The notes beneath the pieces were generated by a model. That model saw only the letters and a program-made list of their open reading frames with translations. It had not been told where the DNA came from and did not search any database. The translations under genes were made by a program, and so were the position numbers. 12,856 bases of DNA. Source: Gammaproteobacteria bacterium (GTDB taxonomy: Bacteria; Pseudomonadota; Gammaproteobacteria; SURF-13). Location of the stretch: assembly GCA_023381235.1 (NCBI GenBank), contig JAMCTV010000088.1, forward strand, positions 1 to 12,856. Direction: 5' to 3'. Below are positions 6,898-12,210 of the stretch, piece by piece. How positions within the stretch are numbered: the first letter of the stretch is position 1; the number at the start of each line of letters is the position of its first letter.

Positions 6898-7167
6898 ATG
6901 ACCACCAACAAATCCTCCGGCCTGCTGCTGGCCGCCGCTGCCGCCGCCCTGTTTAGCGCGGCGCCTTTTGTCACCGCCCATGCGGCCGAAATGGGCAAGA
7001 TACACTGCGAAGGCGTGAACTCCTGCAAGGGCAAGAGCGACTGCAAGGGTAAAAACGACTGTAAGGGCAAGAACAGTTGCAAGGGCAAAGGCTTTCTGGA
7101 GATGACCCAGGAGGAGTGCGACGCGGCCAAGGCCGGGATGATGGAAGAGGAAATGATGAAGAAGTAG
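6898..7167 (+). CDS. bufA2: Secreted Cys-rich peptide, BufA2-type bufferin precursor
   Basis: The gene encodes 89 residues. Residues 1-29 look like a signal peptide: Lys5, a hydrophobic Leu/Ala core, then a cut after THA-like AHA29. The mature part of about 60 residues has six Cys: HCEGVNSC, four consecutive CKGKxx hexads (7024-7095) and EECDAA. It ends in a Met/Glu/Lys-rich tail. The GVNSCKG...CKGKGF..m..eEC pattern matches my memory of the BufA2 bufferin family. Bufferins are periplasmic copper-buffering peptides whose Cys are modified by an MNIO (DUF692) enzyme. No MNIO or DUF2063 gene is seen nearby, which is unusual. I chose the ATG at 6898 because GGAG (6885-6888) lies 9 nt upstream; the ATG at 6889 touches that site. 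Copper binding is inferred from the family. Confidence 0.7.
   Translation: MTTNKSSGLLLAAAAAALFSAAPFVTAHAAEMGKIHCEGVNSCKGKSDCKGKNDCKGKNSCKGKGFLEMTQEECDAAKAGMMEEEMMKK
7024..7095 (+). repeat. Four tandem 18-bp repeats encoding CKGKxx
   Basis: Copies at 7024-7041, 7042-7059, 7060-7077 and 7078-7095 encode CKGKSD, CKGKND, CKGKNS and CKGKGF. The DNA copies differ at wobble positions (AAGGGC versus AAGGGT, TGC versus TGT). They are therefore not a very recent duplication and appear to be kept for the protein sequence. Confidence 0.85.
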
Positions 7168-7182
7168 GGTTTTATAGGGCTG

Positions 7183-7204
7183 GCCGGGGCGCAATCGCCC
7201 CGGC
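7183..7204 (+). terminator. GC-rich terminator-like hairpin after bufA2
   Basis: A perfect 9-bp stem, GCCGGGGCG (7183-7191) with CGCCCCGGC (7196-7204), has a CAAT loop and lies 15 nt after the stop codon. Only TCT follows, so it may act as a pause or mRNA 3' stabiliser as much as a terminator. Confidence 0.5.
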
Positions 7205-7265
7205 TCTGCCACAGGCTGGAGCATGCCATTATCTGCCTGAACTTAAGATTGATCTTCGAGCCACG

Positions 7266-7307
7266 AATACCGGGTAACCAGGTATAAGCTCCAAATACCG
7301 GTTAGCC
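7266..7307 (+). repeat. Imperfect 14-bp direct repeat upstream of a sigma54 promoter
   Basis: AATACCGGGTAACC (7266-7279) recurs as AATACCGGTTAGCC (7294-7307), with 12 of 14 bases identical and a 28-bp period. The copies lie about 60-100 bp before the predicted start of the sigma54 transcript. That is where activator sites for enhancer-binding proteins are usually found. Confidence 0.4.
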
Positions 7308-7341
7308 GTCACTTGCCGCTTATTACTCGTTACTGCCTCTT

Positions 7342-7357
7342 TGGCATATAAATTGCC
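7342..7357 (+). promoter_or_regulatory. Sigma54 (-24/-12) promoter
   Basis: TGGCATATAAATTGCC has the obligatory GG (7343-7344), ten intervening bases and GC (7355-7356). Compared with TGGCACG-N4-TTGC it differs only at the two bases after TGGCA. Transcription would start near 7368, with AAGGAG and the ATG at 7395 following. In Pseudomonas and related bacteria, fliK and fliL operons are sigma54-dependent, which agrees with the fliK-like start downstream. Confidence 0.72.
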
Positions 7358-7394
7358 GCCTTACTCGACATTCAGATTGAGTTAAGGAGCGATC

Positions 7395-7634
7395 ATGCCG
7401 GAAGTTTTATCTTCCCTCCCTGTTCAGCCGGCGGCAAGCCCGCCGCAGACGGACAGTGCTGCGTCACAGTTGAGCGGTGCGCAGGCCGACAGCGCCTTCG
7501 CCGGGATGTTGAGTTCACAGCTTGCCGCGCACACCACGGCGGAAGGCGGCGGATGGCGGCGCTGGACAGCGCCATGCAGCGCAGTCTGCGGTATGACGTG
7601 GCCGTCAAGTCGGCGCTGTTCATCATCGGTTTGA
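7395..7634 (+). pseudogene. fliK: 5' fragment of a fliK-like flagellar hook-length gene
   Basis: A good ribosome site (AAGGAG, 7384-7389) and the ATG at 7395 open a Pro/Ala/Ser/Gln-rich N-terminus: MPEVLSSLPVQPAAS, then SAFAGMLSSQLAAHT. FliK proteins typically start with such a disordered stretch containing a F-A-x-(V/M)-L-x-x-Q-(L/M) patch. Only about 50 residues (to about 7547) look genuine. After the Gly-rich AEGGGW the frame reads through chemoreceptor DNA in the wrong phase (WRRWTAPCS...) and stops at 7634. The FliK core and C-terminal switch domain are absent. The preceding sigma54 promoter supports a flagellar origin. The identification rests on a short, low-complexity piece, so a different secreted or flagellar protein start is possible. 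Confidence 0.5.
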
Positions 7635-8431
7635 TTGTGGTGAGCCTGCTGCTCGGCAAGGTGGTGGTCAAGCCGCTGCAGGTGATGAAAGAACGCGTCA
7701 AGGACATTGCCGCGGGCGAAGGCGACCTCACCAAGCGGCTGGACGAGACGATGAACGACGAAATAGGCGAACTGGCGCATTGGTTCAACGTGTTTGCCGC
7801 CAAGCTGCGCGACATGGTGATGGAGATCACCGGCTTCACCGGCAAGCTTGCCTCTTCCGCCGAGGAGATGAGCGCCATCACCGAACAGACCAGTTTCGGG
7901 GTACGCAAGCAGCAGGGTGAGACCGATCAAGTAGCGACGGCGATGAACGAGACGTCTGCGACGGTGCAGGAAGTGGCGCGCAGCGCGACGGCGGCGCGCG
8001 CCGGAGAACAAGGCCGGGGCTTTGCGGTGGTGGCCGACGAAGTCCGCACCCTGGCGCAACGCACCCAGCAATCCACGCAGGAAATCCGGCAGATGATTGA
8101 GCGCCTGCAGGCCGGGGCCAAGGACGCGGTCAAGGTGATGCAGGAAGGCAGAAACGGGGCGCAGAAGAGCGTGGAGCAGGCGGCCAAGGCGGGCGCGTCT
8201 TTGGAGGCGATCACCAAGGTGGTGTCCACCATTACCGACATGAACACCCAGATTGCCTCTGCCGCCGAGGAGCAGAGTGCGGTGGCGGAGGAGATCAACC
8301 GCAATATCGTTAGCATCAGCCAAGCGGCGGGTCAGACTTCGAATGGCTCGCAACAGACCGCGGCGGCCAGCGGGCAATTGGCGCAGCTCGCCGCACAATT
8401 GCAGTCCCTGGCGGGGCGTTTCAAGATGTGA
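7553..8431 (+). pseudogene. Methyl-accepting chemotaxis protein, doubly truncated
   Basis: The 292-residue frame holds a membrane helix (about 20-38), a HAMP domain (about 39-95, KPLQVMKERVKDIAAGEGDLTKRLDE-like) and a methyl-accepting signalling domain ending LAGRFKM. Two parts are missing. The first membrane helix and periplasmic sensor domain are gone: the frame begins at the second helix, next to the fliK-like fragment and out of phase with it. In addition, QEVARSAT (to residue 146) jumps directly to AARAGEQGRGFAVVADEVR. This omits the roughly 75 residues that normally include IAEQTNLLALNAAIE, half of the kinase-contact tip. The junction is near 7985-7996. Loss of one arm of the coiled-coil hairpin should abolish normal CheA/CheW coupling. 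There is no own ribosome site at 7553. The frame is otherwise open and clean. Confidence 0.82.
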
Positions 8432-8493
8432 GCCGCGGCGTTTCGGGCCACTTTGCTGTAAGGGGTGGCCAAGGGGGCAGGGTGACGACCGGG

Positions 8494-8528
8494 TTGACTT
8501 TTGACTGGTAAAATTGTGTTAATATCTA
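8494..8528 (+). promoter_or_regulatory. Candidate promoter of the globin-GGDEF-EAL gene
   Basis: TTGACT occurs twice in tandem (8494-8499 and 8501-8506), in an AT-rich patch unlike its surroundings. The second copy is 16 nt from TATCTA (8523-8528); TAATAT (8520-8525) is another possible -10. The exact pairing cannot be decided by eye. Confidence 0.33.
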
Positions 8529-8555
8529 AAATTTTACAGTCCAACCGGAGACGGC

Positions 8556-10793
8556 ATGCAGGGGCGGTTTGTCCAGCAAAGCAAGGAGAGTAGCGCGCGT
8601 AAAGAGTCGCCCGCGCTTAATCAGCAGTTTCTGCAGTTCCTCCACATCAACGAGAACGATCTCGCCATCCTGGCGCGCTACCGCGAGGTGCTGCAGCAGG
8701 GCAAGGAGCGCTTTGCGCGTATTTTTTACGACTACCTGTATGCCTTTCCCGCCACGGCGCAGGTGCTGGAGGCCTATCAGGCGCAAGGCAATCACATTGA
8801 GCACCTGGTTAAAAGGCAAACGGAGCATCTGGTCGAGCTGCTCTCCGGCAATATAACCGCGGAGTCCGCCGCTCACATGATGTACATCGGCGAGGTGCAT
8901 TACCGTTACAACATCGAGCCGGTGTGGATCATGGGGGCATACTGGCTGTACCTGGATCATCTGCAAACCATCATGGCGAGCTCCAGCGCCATCGAGGCGC
9001 AGCACCGCGCCGCGCTGGAGGACGCCGTCATCAAGCTGCTGTTCCGCGACATGGGCATGTTGCTCGAAGGTTACTGGAACGCGGCGTTTCTCGCTTTGCA
9101 TCAGGAAAAGGACCGGGTGAGCGAACTGCAAAGCCAGGTGCAGAGCATGCTGCGGAATATCCCCCAGTTGCTGTGGTCGGTGGACGTGGTGAGCAATCAC
9201 CTGCTCTACGTCAGCCCCACCACGCGTCAGATTTGCCCCATTGCGGCGGAGATGCCCATCCCCTGCCTGGGCTGGACCGTGCCCTCCGACCGTGAACTGG
9301 TGGAGCGCGCCTGGCAACGCGCGCTGCAAGGCGAACGCATCGAGGTGGAGAGCCGGGTGCACTCGCCCGGCGGCAGCGAGCGCTGGTTCAGACGCGTGTT
9401 CCATCCGTTTTTAAGTGCCGAGGGCAAGGTGGTGCGCGTAGATGGCGTAATGGAAGACATCTCCGACACCAAGGAAACGCGCGAGCAACTGCGCCGTCTG
9501 GCGACTACCGATACGCTCACCGGACTGCCCAACCGCATGCTGTGGTATGACCGGGTCACGCAGGCCATCGCCGCCGCGCGCCGCGAGCGCGGCCGCCAGG
9601 TGGCGGTGATGATACTGGACCTCAACCACTTCAAGATCATCAATGACACCCTGGGCCACCCGACCGGAGACGAAATACTTTATTCCATCGCACAGCGTCT
9701 GCGCACCGCGCTGCGCGAGACCGACACGCTGGCGCGTCTGGGCGGGGACGAGTTCGCCATCCTGCTGCCGGACGTAAAAAGCGGCGTACAGGACGCAGGC
9801 AAGGTGGCCGAGAATATCCTGGCCTGTTTCAGCGAGCCGCTCTGGCACGAGGACAATGAAATTTACCTGGGCGCCGCGATCGGCATCGCCGTGTACCCGG
9901 ATCACGGCCGTGACGTGGATACCCTGGTGCGGCGCGCCGACATTGCCATGTACGGCGCCAAGGGCAGCCATACCGGCCATCTGTTTTACAACGCCGAGAC
10001 GGACACCAACACCGCACAGCGCCTGCAGCTGTCGAGCGACCTGCGCCACGCGCTGCAACGCGACGAGCTGGAATTGTATTATCAACCCAAGGTGCATTTC
10101 AGCAGCCGCCGGATGAAGGGCGTGGAAGCCTTGCTGCGCTGGCATCACCCACAGCAAGGACTGCTGGAGCCGGGCCAATTCCTGCCGCTTGCCGAACAAA
10201 CCGGCCTCATCAATTCCATTACAGAGTGGGTGTTAAAAAGGGCCGCCGCCCAGGCTCAGGCCTGGCGCGCCGACGGTCTTGATCTGCCGATTGCCGTCAA
10301 CGTGTCGCCGCGCACTTTCCAGTCACCGCGTTTCGTCGAGATGTTGCGCGACGCCCTGAGCGAATATTCAGGCAACGGGGCGTTATTGGAAACGGAGATC
10401 ACCGAGAATGTGCTGATGGCGGACATCGCGCGCGCCCAGGAGGTGCTCGGCAAGCTGGGCACGATGGGCGTTGCCACCTCGATTGATGATTTCGGCACCG
10501 GCTATTCATCACTGGCCTATCTCAAGCAATTGCCGATAGACACGCTCAAGATAGACAAGTCCTTCGTGCTGGACATGGCGCACAACGAGAACGATGCGAT
10601 GATCGTGCGCTCCATCATAGACCTCGGCCATAATCTCGGCTTTGAGGTGGTGGCCGAAGGCGTGGAGACCGCCGAGGTCATGGATTTGCTGGAGAGCCTG
10701 GGCTGCGACTATGCCCAAGGCTATCACATCGGGCGGCCCATGCCCGCGACGGACCTGCGCACCTGGCTTGCCGGCGGCGGCTGGCATTTGTAA
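8556..10793 (+). CDS. Globin-coupled sensor with PAS, GGDEF and EAL domains
   Basis: This 745-residue enzyme can potentially both make and break cyclic-di-GMP. The order is a globin-coupled sensor domain (about 25-185), a short PAS (about 193-308), GGDEF (about 315-480) and EAL (about 490-740). The sensor's proximal heme ligand is probably H115 in YIGEVHYRYNIEPVWIMGAY. The GGDEF motif is perfect (396-400) and has an inhibitory I-site RETD (387-390). EAL residues are all present: EALLRW (E524), N582 in NVSP, ETEITEN, the DD pair 644-645 in IDDFGTGYSSL, K665 in KIDKSF, E701 in EGVET and Q721 in QGYHIGRPMP. No membrane segment is seen, so it is cytosolic. Oxygen or another heme ligand probably controls it, as in known globin-coupled cyclases. 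GGAG (8547-8550), 5 nt before the ATG, supports the start. Confidence 0.92.
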   Translation: MQGRFVQQSKESSARKESPALNQQFLQFLHINENDLAILARYREVLQQGKERFARIFYDYLYAFPATAQVLEAYQAQGNHIEHLVKRQTEHLVELLSGNITAESAAHMMYIGEVHYRYNIEPVWIMGAYWLYLDHLQTIMASSSAIEAQHRAALEDAVIKLLFRDMGMLLEGYWNAAFLALHQEKDRVSELQSQVQSMLRNIPQLLWSVDVVSNHLLYVSPTTRQICPIAAEMPIPCLGWTVPSDRELVERAWQRALQGERIEVESRVHSPGGSERWFRRVFHPFLSAEGKVVRVDGVMEDISDTKETREQLRRLATTDTLTGLPNRMLWYDRVTQAIAAARRERGRQVAVMILDLNHFKIINDTLGHPTGDEILYSIAQRLRTALRETDTLARLGGDEFAILLPDVKSGVQDAGKVAENILACFSEPLWHEDNEIYLGAAIGIAVYPDHGRDVDTLVRRADIAMYGAKGSHTGHLFYNAETDTNTAQRLQLSSDLRHALQRDELELYYQPKVHFSSRRMKGVEALLRWHHPQQGLLEPGQFLPLAEQTGLINSITEWVLKRAAAQAQAWRADGLDLPIAVNVSPRTFQSPRFVEMLRDALSEYSGNGALLETEITENVLMADIARAQEVLGKLGTMGVATSIDDFGTGYSSLAYLKQLPIDTLKIDKSFVLDMAHNENDAMIVRSIIDLGHNLGFEVVAEGVETAEVMDLLESLGCDYAQGYHIGRPMPATDLRTWLAGGGWHL

Positions 10794-10810
10794 ACGCCGG
10801 TATATCAAAC

Positions 10811-10970
10811 TTAGCAGGTTGTTGAAAAACAACCTGCGTGCGGCCCAGGGACGGGTCGCCATTTTTCAAGCACGGTGCAGGTGCTTGAAAATGGAGCAAA
10901 GCAAAAATCACACTTTTTGCTTTGCGGGTTGAAAAATGCCCATGGATGGGCTTTTTCAACATCCTGTTAG
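10811..10970. mobile_element. 160-bp MITE-like element of four hairpins
   Basis: The ends are 19-bp inverted repeats: TTAGCAGGTTGTTGAAAAA (10811-10829) and the complement of 10952-10970, CTAACAGGATGTTGAAAAA, 16 of 19 identical. Between them are four adjacent hairpins. They lie at 10814-10837 (10-bp perfect stem), 10859-10894 (14 bp, one bulge), 10896-10925 (12-bp perfect stem) and 10928-10960 (15 bp, one bulge). There is no ORF. A TA dinucleotide lies just inside each end (10812-10813 and 10968-10969) and could be the target duplication of a Tc1/IS630-like mobiliser, but 2 bp is weak evidence. It could also be a REP-type intergenic repeat or a structured RNA. Confidence 0.6.
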
Positions 10971-11118
10971 AACCGCTGTTTTTATCACAGGCTGCTCAGG
11001 CAGCACGTCGAAATCCCGCCACCTGCTGTACGCGCATCGTCAATGCGCTGTCGCCCGTAATGTTCCTTAATTCCCGCAGCCACGCGGTTTCATCGGTTAC
11101 TCGAGGCGTTGCCGCTGA
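10971..11118. other. Gap with a possible minus-strand gene tail
   Basis: No complete gene is seen. On the minus strand the frame ending at 10996 reads VTDETAWLRELRNITG...TMRVQQVAGFRRAA and then stops. It looks coding in composition (about 34 residues, to about 11098) but has no start, ribosome site or upstream part that I can identify. It may be the 3' remnant of an unknown gene cut off by the sequence carrying the sigma54 promoter at 11119. Confidence 0.25.
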
Positions 11119-11134
11119 TGGCATAGCTCTTGCA
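11119..11134 (+). promoter_or_regulatory. Second sigma54 (-24/-12) promoter
   Basis: TGGCATAGCTCTTGCA has GG (11120-11121), ten bases, then GC (11132-11133). It matches TGGCACG-N4-TTGCA except at the two bases after TGGCA, the same deviation as in the promoter at 7342. The predicted start is near 11145, upstream of the ribosome site GGAGAGG (11161-11167) and the ATG at 11172. Confidence 0.72.
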
Positions 11135-11171
11135 CAACCCGCTACATGGAAGCGCGACGTGGAGAGGGGCA

Positions 11172-11452
11172 ATGGCCAAGGCCGCAGTGGTAAACGACGA
11201 AGACCTGGAGCTGGACACCGGTAAGCAGGCACCGCCCAAAAAAACTCTCTGAAGAAAATCATCCTGTGGGCGATGCTGGGCCTGTTGTTGCTTGGCGGCA
11301 TCGGTGTGGGCGCGCTGTTTCTCACCGGCAACGGGGAAAGGCTGACCGGATTGCTGTCCGCTGCTGATGCAACTCAAACCGAGGAAGCTTCCACGGACGG
11401 GAAAACGCCGAACGCCAAGGGCAAAAAGACAAGCAAGAAAAAAGAGCCCCCG
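11172..11452 (+). pseudogene. fliL: 5' fragment of a fliL-like flagellar gene, frameshifted
   Basis: The ATG at 11172 follows GGAGAGG and opens MAKAAVVNDEDLELDTGKQAP, then PKKTL and a TGA at 11250-11252. The protein resumes in the +2 frame as LKKIILWAMLGLLLLGG (one membrane helix), followed by a charged Lys/Thr-rich linker ending KKTSKKKEPP near 11452. An acidic start, a Lys cluster, a single helix and a polar linker are the FliL layout. FliL anchors to the flagellar basal body and supports stator function. ACTCTCTGAAG in place of ACTCTGAAG suggests a CT duplication as the frameshift. The conserved C-terminal FliL domain is missing, because unrelated pentapeptide-repeat sequence follows. The sigma54 promoter upstream fits fliL. 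Confidence 0.6.
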
Positions 11453-11738
11453 CGCCGCGCGCCTGCAAAACGCCAGCATGGTCTTCGCGCAACTGGCCGG
11501 CGCCAACTTGAGTTATGCCGACCTGCGCGGCGCGAGCCTGCTTGGCGCGCAACTGCGAGGCGCCGATTTGTCCTCGGCCAATTTACAGGGCGCCGATTTA
11601 TCCTATGCCGACCTCTCCGGCGCCAGGCTCGGCGCGGCCGATCTCACCGGCGCGAAACTGGAGTACGCCATCTGGTGGGACACCAGCGTGTGCGCCGCGG
11701 GTTCGGTAGGAGAGTGCCTGGCGCCGTCACCGCCTTGA
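11367..11738 (+). pseudogene. 3' fragment of a pentapeptide-repeat protein
   Basis: The frame is open from the ATG at 11367, but its first 30 residues are the fliL-like linker read in the wrong phase. From codon 11460 there are 14 consecutive A(D/N)LxxA-type pentapeptides (RLQNA, SMVFA, QLAGA, NLSYA, DLRGA ... KLEYA, to 11669). They correspond to about 3.5 turns of a right-handed beta-helix. A short tail, IWWDTSVCAAGSVGEC..., contains two Cys and looks like a natural C-terminus. The N-terminal part of the original protein is missing and no ribosome site serves this frame. The function is unknown; members of this family range from gyrase protection to structural roles. Expression would need a fusion transcript from the sigma54 promoter and reinitiation. 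Confidence 0.7.
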
Positions 11739-11763
11739 CGAGTTTACCGATCCGGGTTATAAA
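11735..11763 (+). promoter_or_regulatory. Strong sigma70 promoter of the metal-efflux-like operon
   Basis: TTGACG (11735-11740) and TATAAA (11758-11763) are 17 nt apart, close to consensus. The -35 overlaps the TGA stop of the pentapeptide frame. The predicted transcription start falls at or next to the ATG at 11770. Confidence 0.65.
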
Positions 11764-11769
11764 GTCCGC

Positions 11770-12159
11770 ATGCTTGGCCATTTGAACCACAGCCAAACCC
11801 GATACAGACGCGTCATGAGCGCGCTGCTCGCCATGCTGTGGCTGAACCTGGTCGCCCTGCCCTGCGTCATGGCGCAGCCGTTTTCCACGATGGAGGAAGA
11901 CTGCGCCACGTGCTCCGCACAGGAGGATGCCGGCGCGGCGCAAGCGTCCGCCATGGACTGCGCAAGCGCGCAGCATTGCGCGGTGATGCAGGACGAGCAG
12001 CCCGGCACGCTGGCCAAGCTGTTGCCGTATGCCTTGACGCCGCCTGTCATGCAACCGTTATGGGCCTATGCCGCGCCAGCATCACGCGCCGGTTTTCACC
12101 CCCCTCAGTTATATTCCGCCCTTACCCCGCTAGAGAGGTTACCCGTCCTGCGCATTTGA
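11770..12159 (+). CDS. Small secreted Cys-rich protein of a metal-efflux operon
   Basis: I do not recognise a named family. The 129 residues begin with a basic patch (RYRR, 11-14) and a hydrophobic core (about 16-32), then a likely signal-peptidase cut after VMA35. The mature part carries four Cys, with Met and His, in a short acidic stretch: DCATC (45-48), MDC64 and QHC70. The rest is Pro/Leu-rich. Such small Cys/His/Met-bearing periplasmic proteins are common at the head of copper or silver efflux operons, and a TolC/CusC-like gene follows 51 nt later. Metal binding is inferred. The ATG at 11770 gives the better signal peptide and may be leaderless. The ATG at 11815 (MSALLAMLW) would leave a 45-nt leader but lose the basic residues. 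Neither has a clear ribosome site. Confidence 0.66.
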   Translation: MLGHLNHSQTRYRRVMSALLAMLWLNLVALPCVMAQPFSTMEEDCATCSAQEDAGAAQASAMDCASAQHCAVMQDEQPGTLAKLLPYALTPPVMQPLWAYAAPASRAGFHPPQLYSALTPLERLPVLRI

Positions 12160-12166
12160 TCGTTCG

Positions 12167-12201
12167 CCTTTGAAAAATCCCTTGTTGCACGATTTTCAAG
12201 G
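12167..12201 (+). promoter_or_regulatory. Hairpin overlapping the ribosome site of the TolC-like gene
   Basis: CCTTTGAAAAATC (12167-12179) pairs with GATTTTCAAGG (12191-12201), with two single-nt bulges and an 11-nt loop. Its 3' arm contains part of the AAGGAG (12198-12203) used by the ATG at 12211, so folding would hide the ribosome site. Confidence 0.4.
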
Positions 12202-12210
12202 AGAACGAGT

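Noticed and set aside
7024..7095. Short tandem repeats considered as a CRISPR-like array
   Set aside because: The 18-bp units have no spacers and lie in frame inside a secreted protein; they are coding repeats.
7424..8398. Minus-strand open frame of 324 codons opposite the chemoreceptor fragment
   Set aside because: It is low-complexity His/Arg/Leu-rich sequence with no motif; the + strand has clear HAMP and signalling-domain coding.
8446..8470. GGCCAC...GTGGCC stem after the chemoreceptor fragment as a terminator
   Set aside because: The stem is only 6 bp with a 13-nt loop, and A/G-rich sequence follows instead of T's.
9411..10199. Minus-strand open frame of 262 codons inside the GGDEF-EAL gene
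   Set aside because: It is antisense to perfectly conserved GGDEF and EAL motifs, has no ribosome site, and is GC-driven openness.
11460..11669. 15-bp periodicity considered as a DNA-level tandem repeat
   Set aside because: It is explained by 14 pentapeptide codon blocks with divergent bases.
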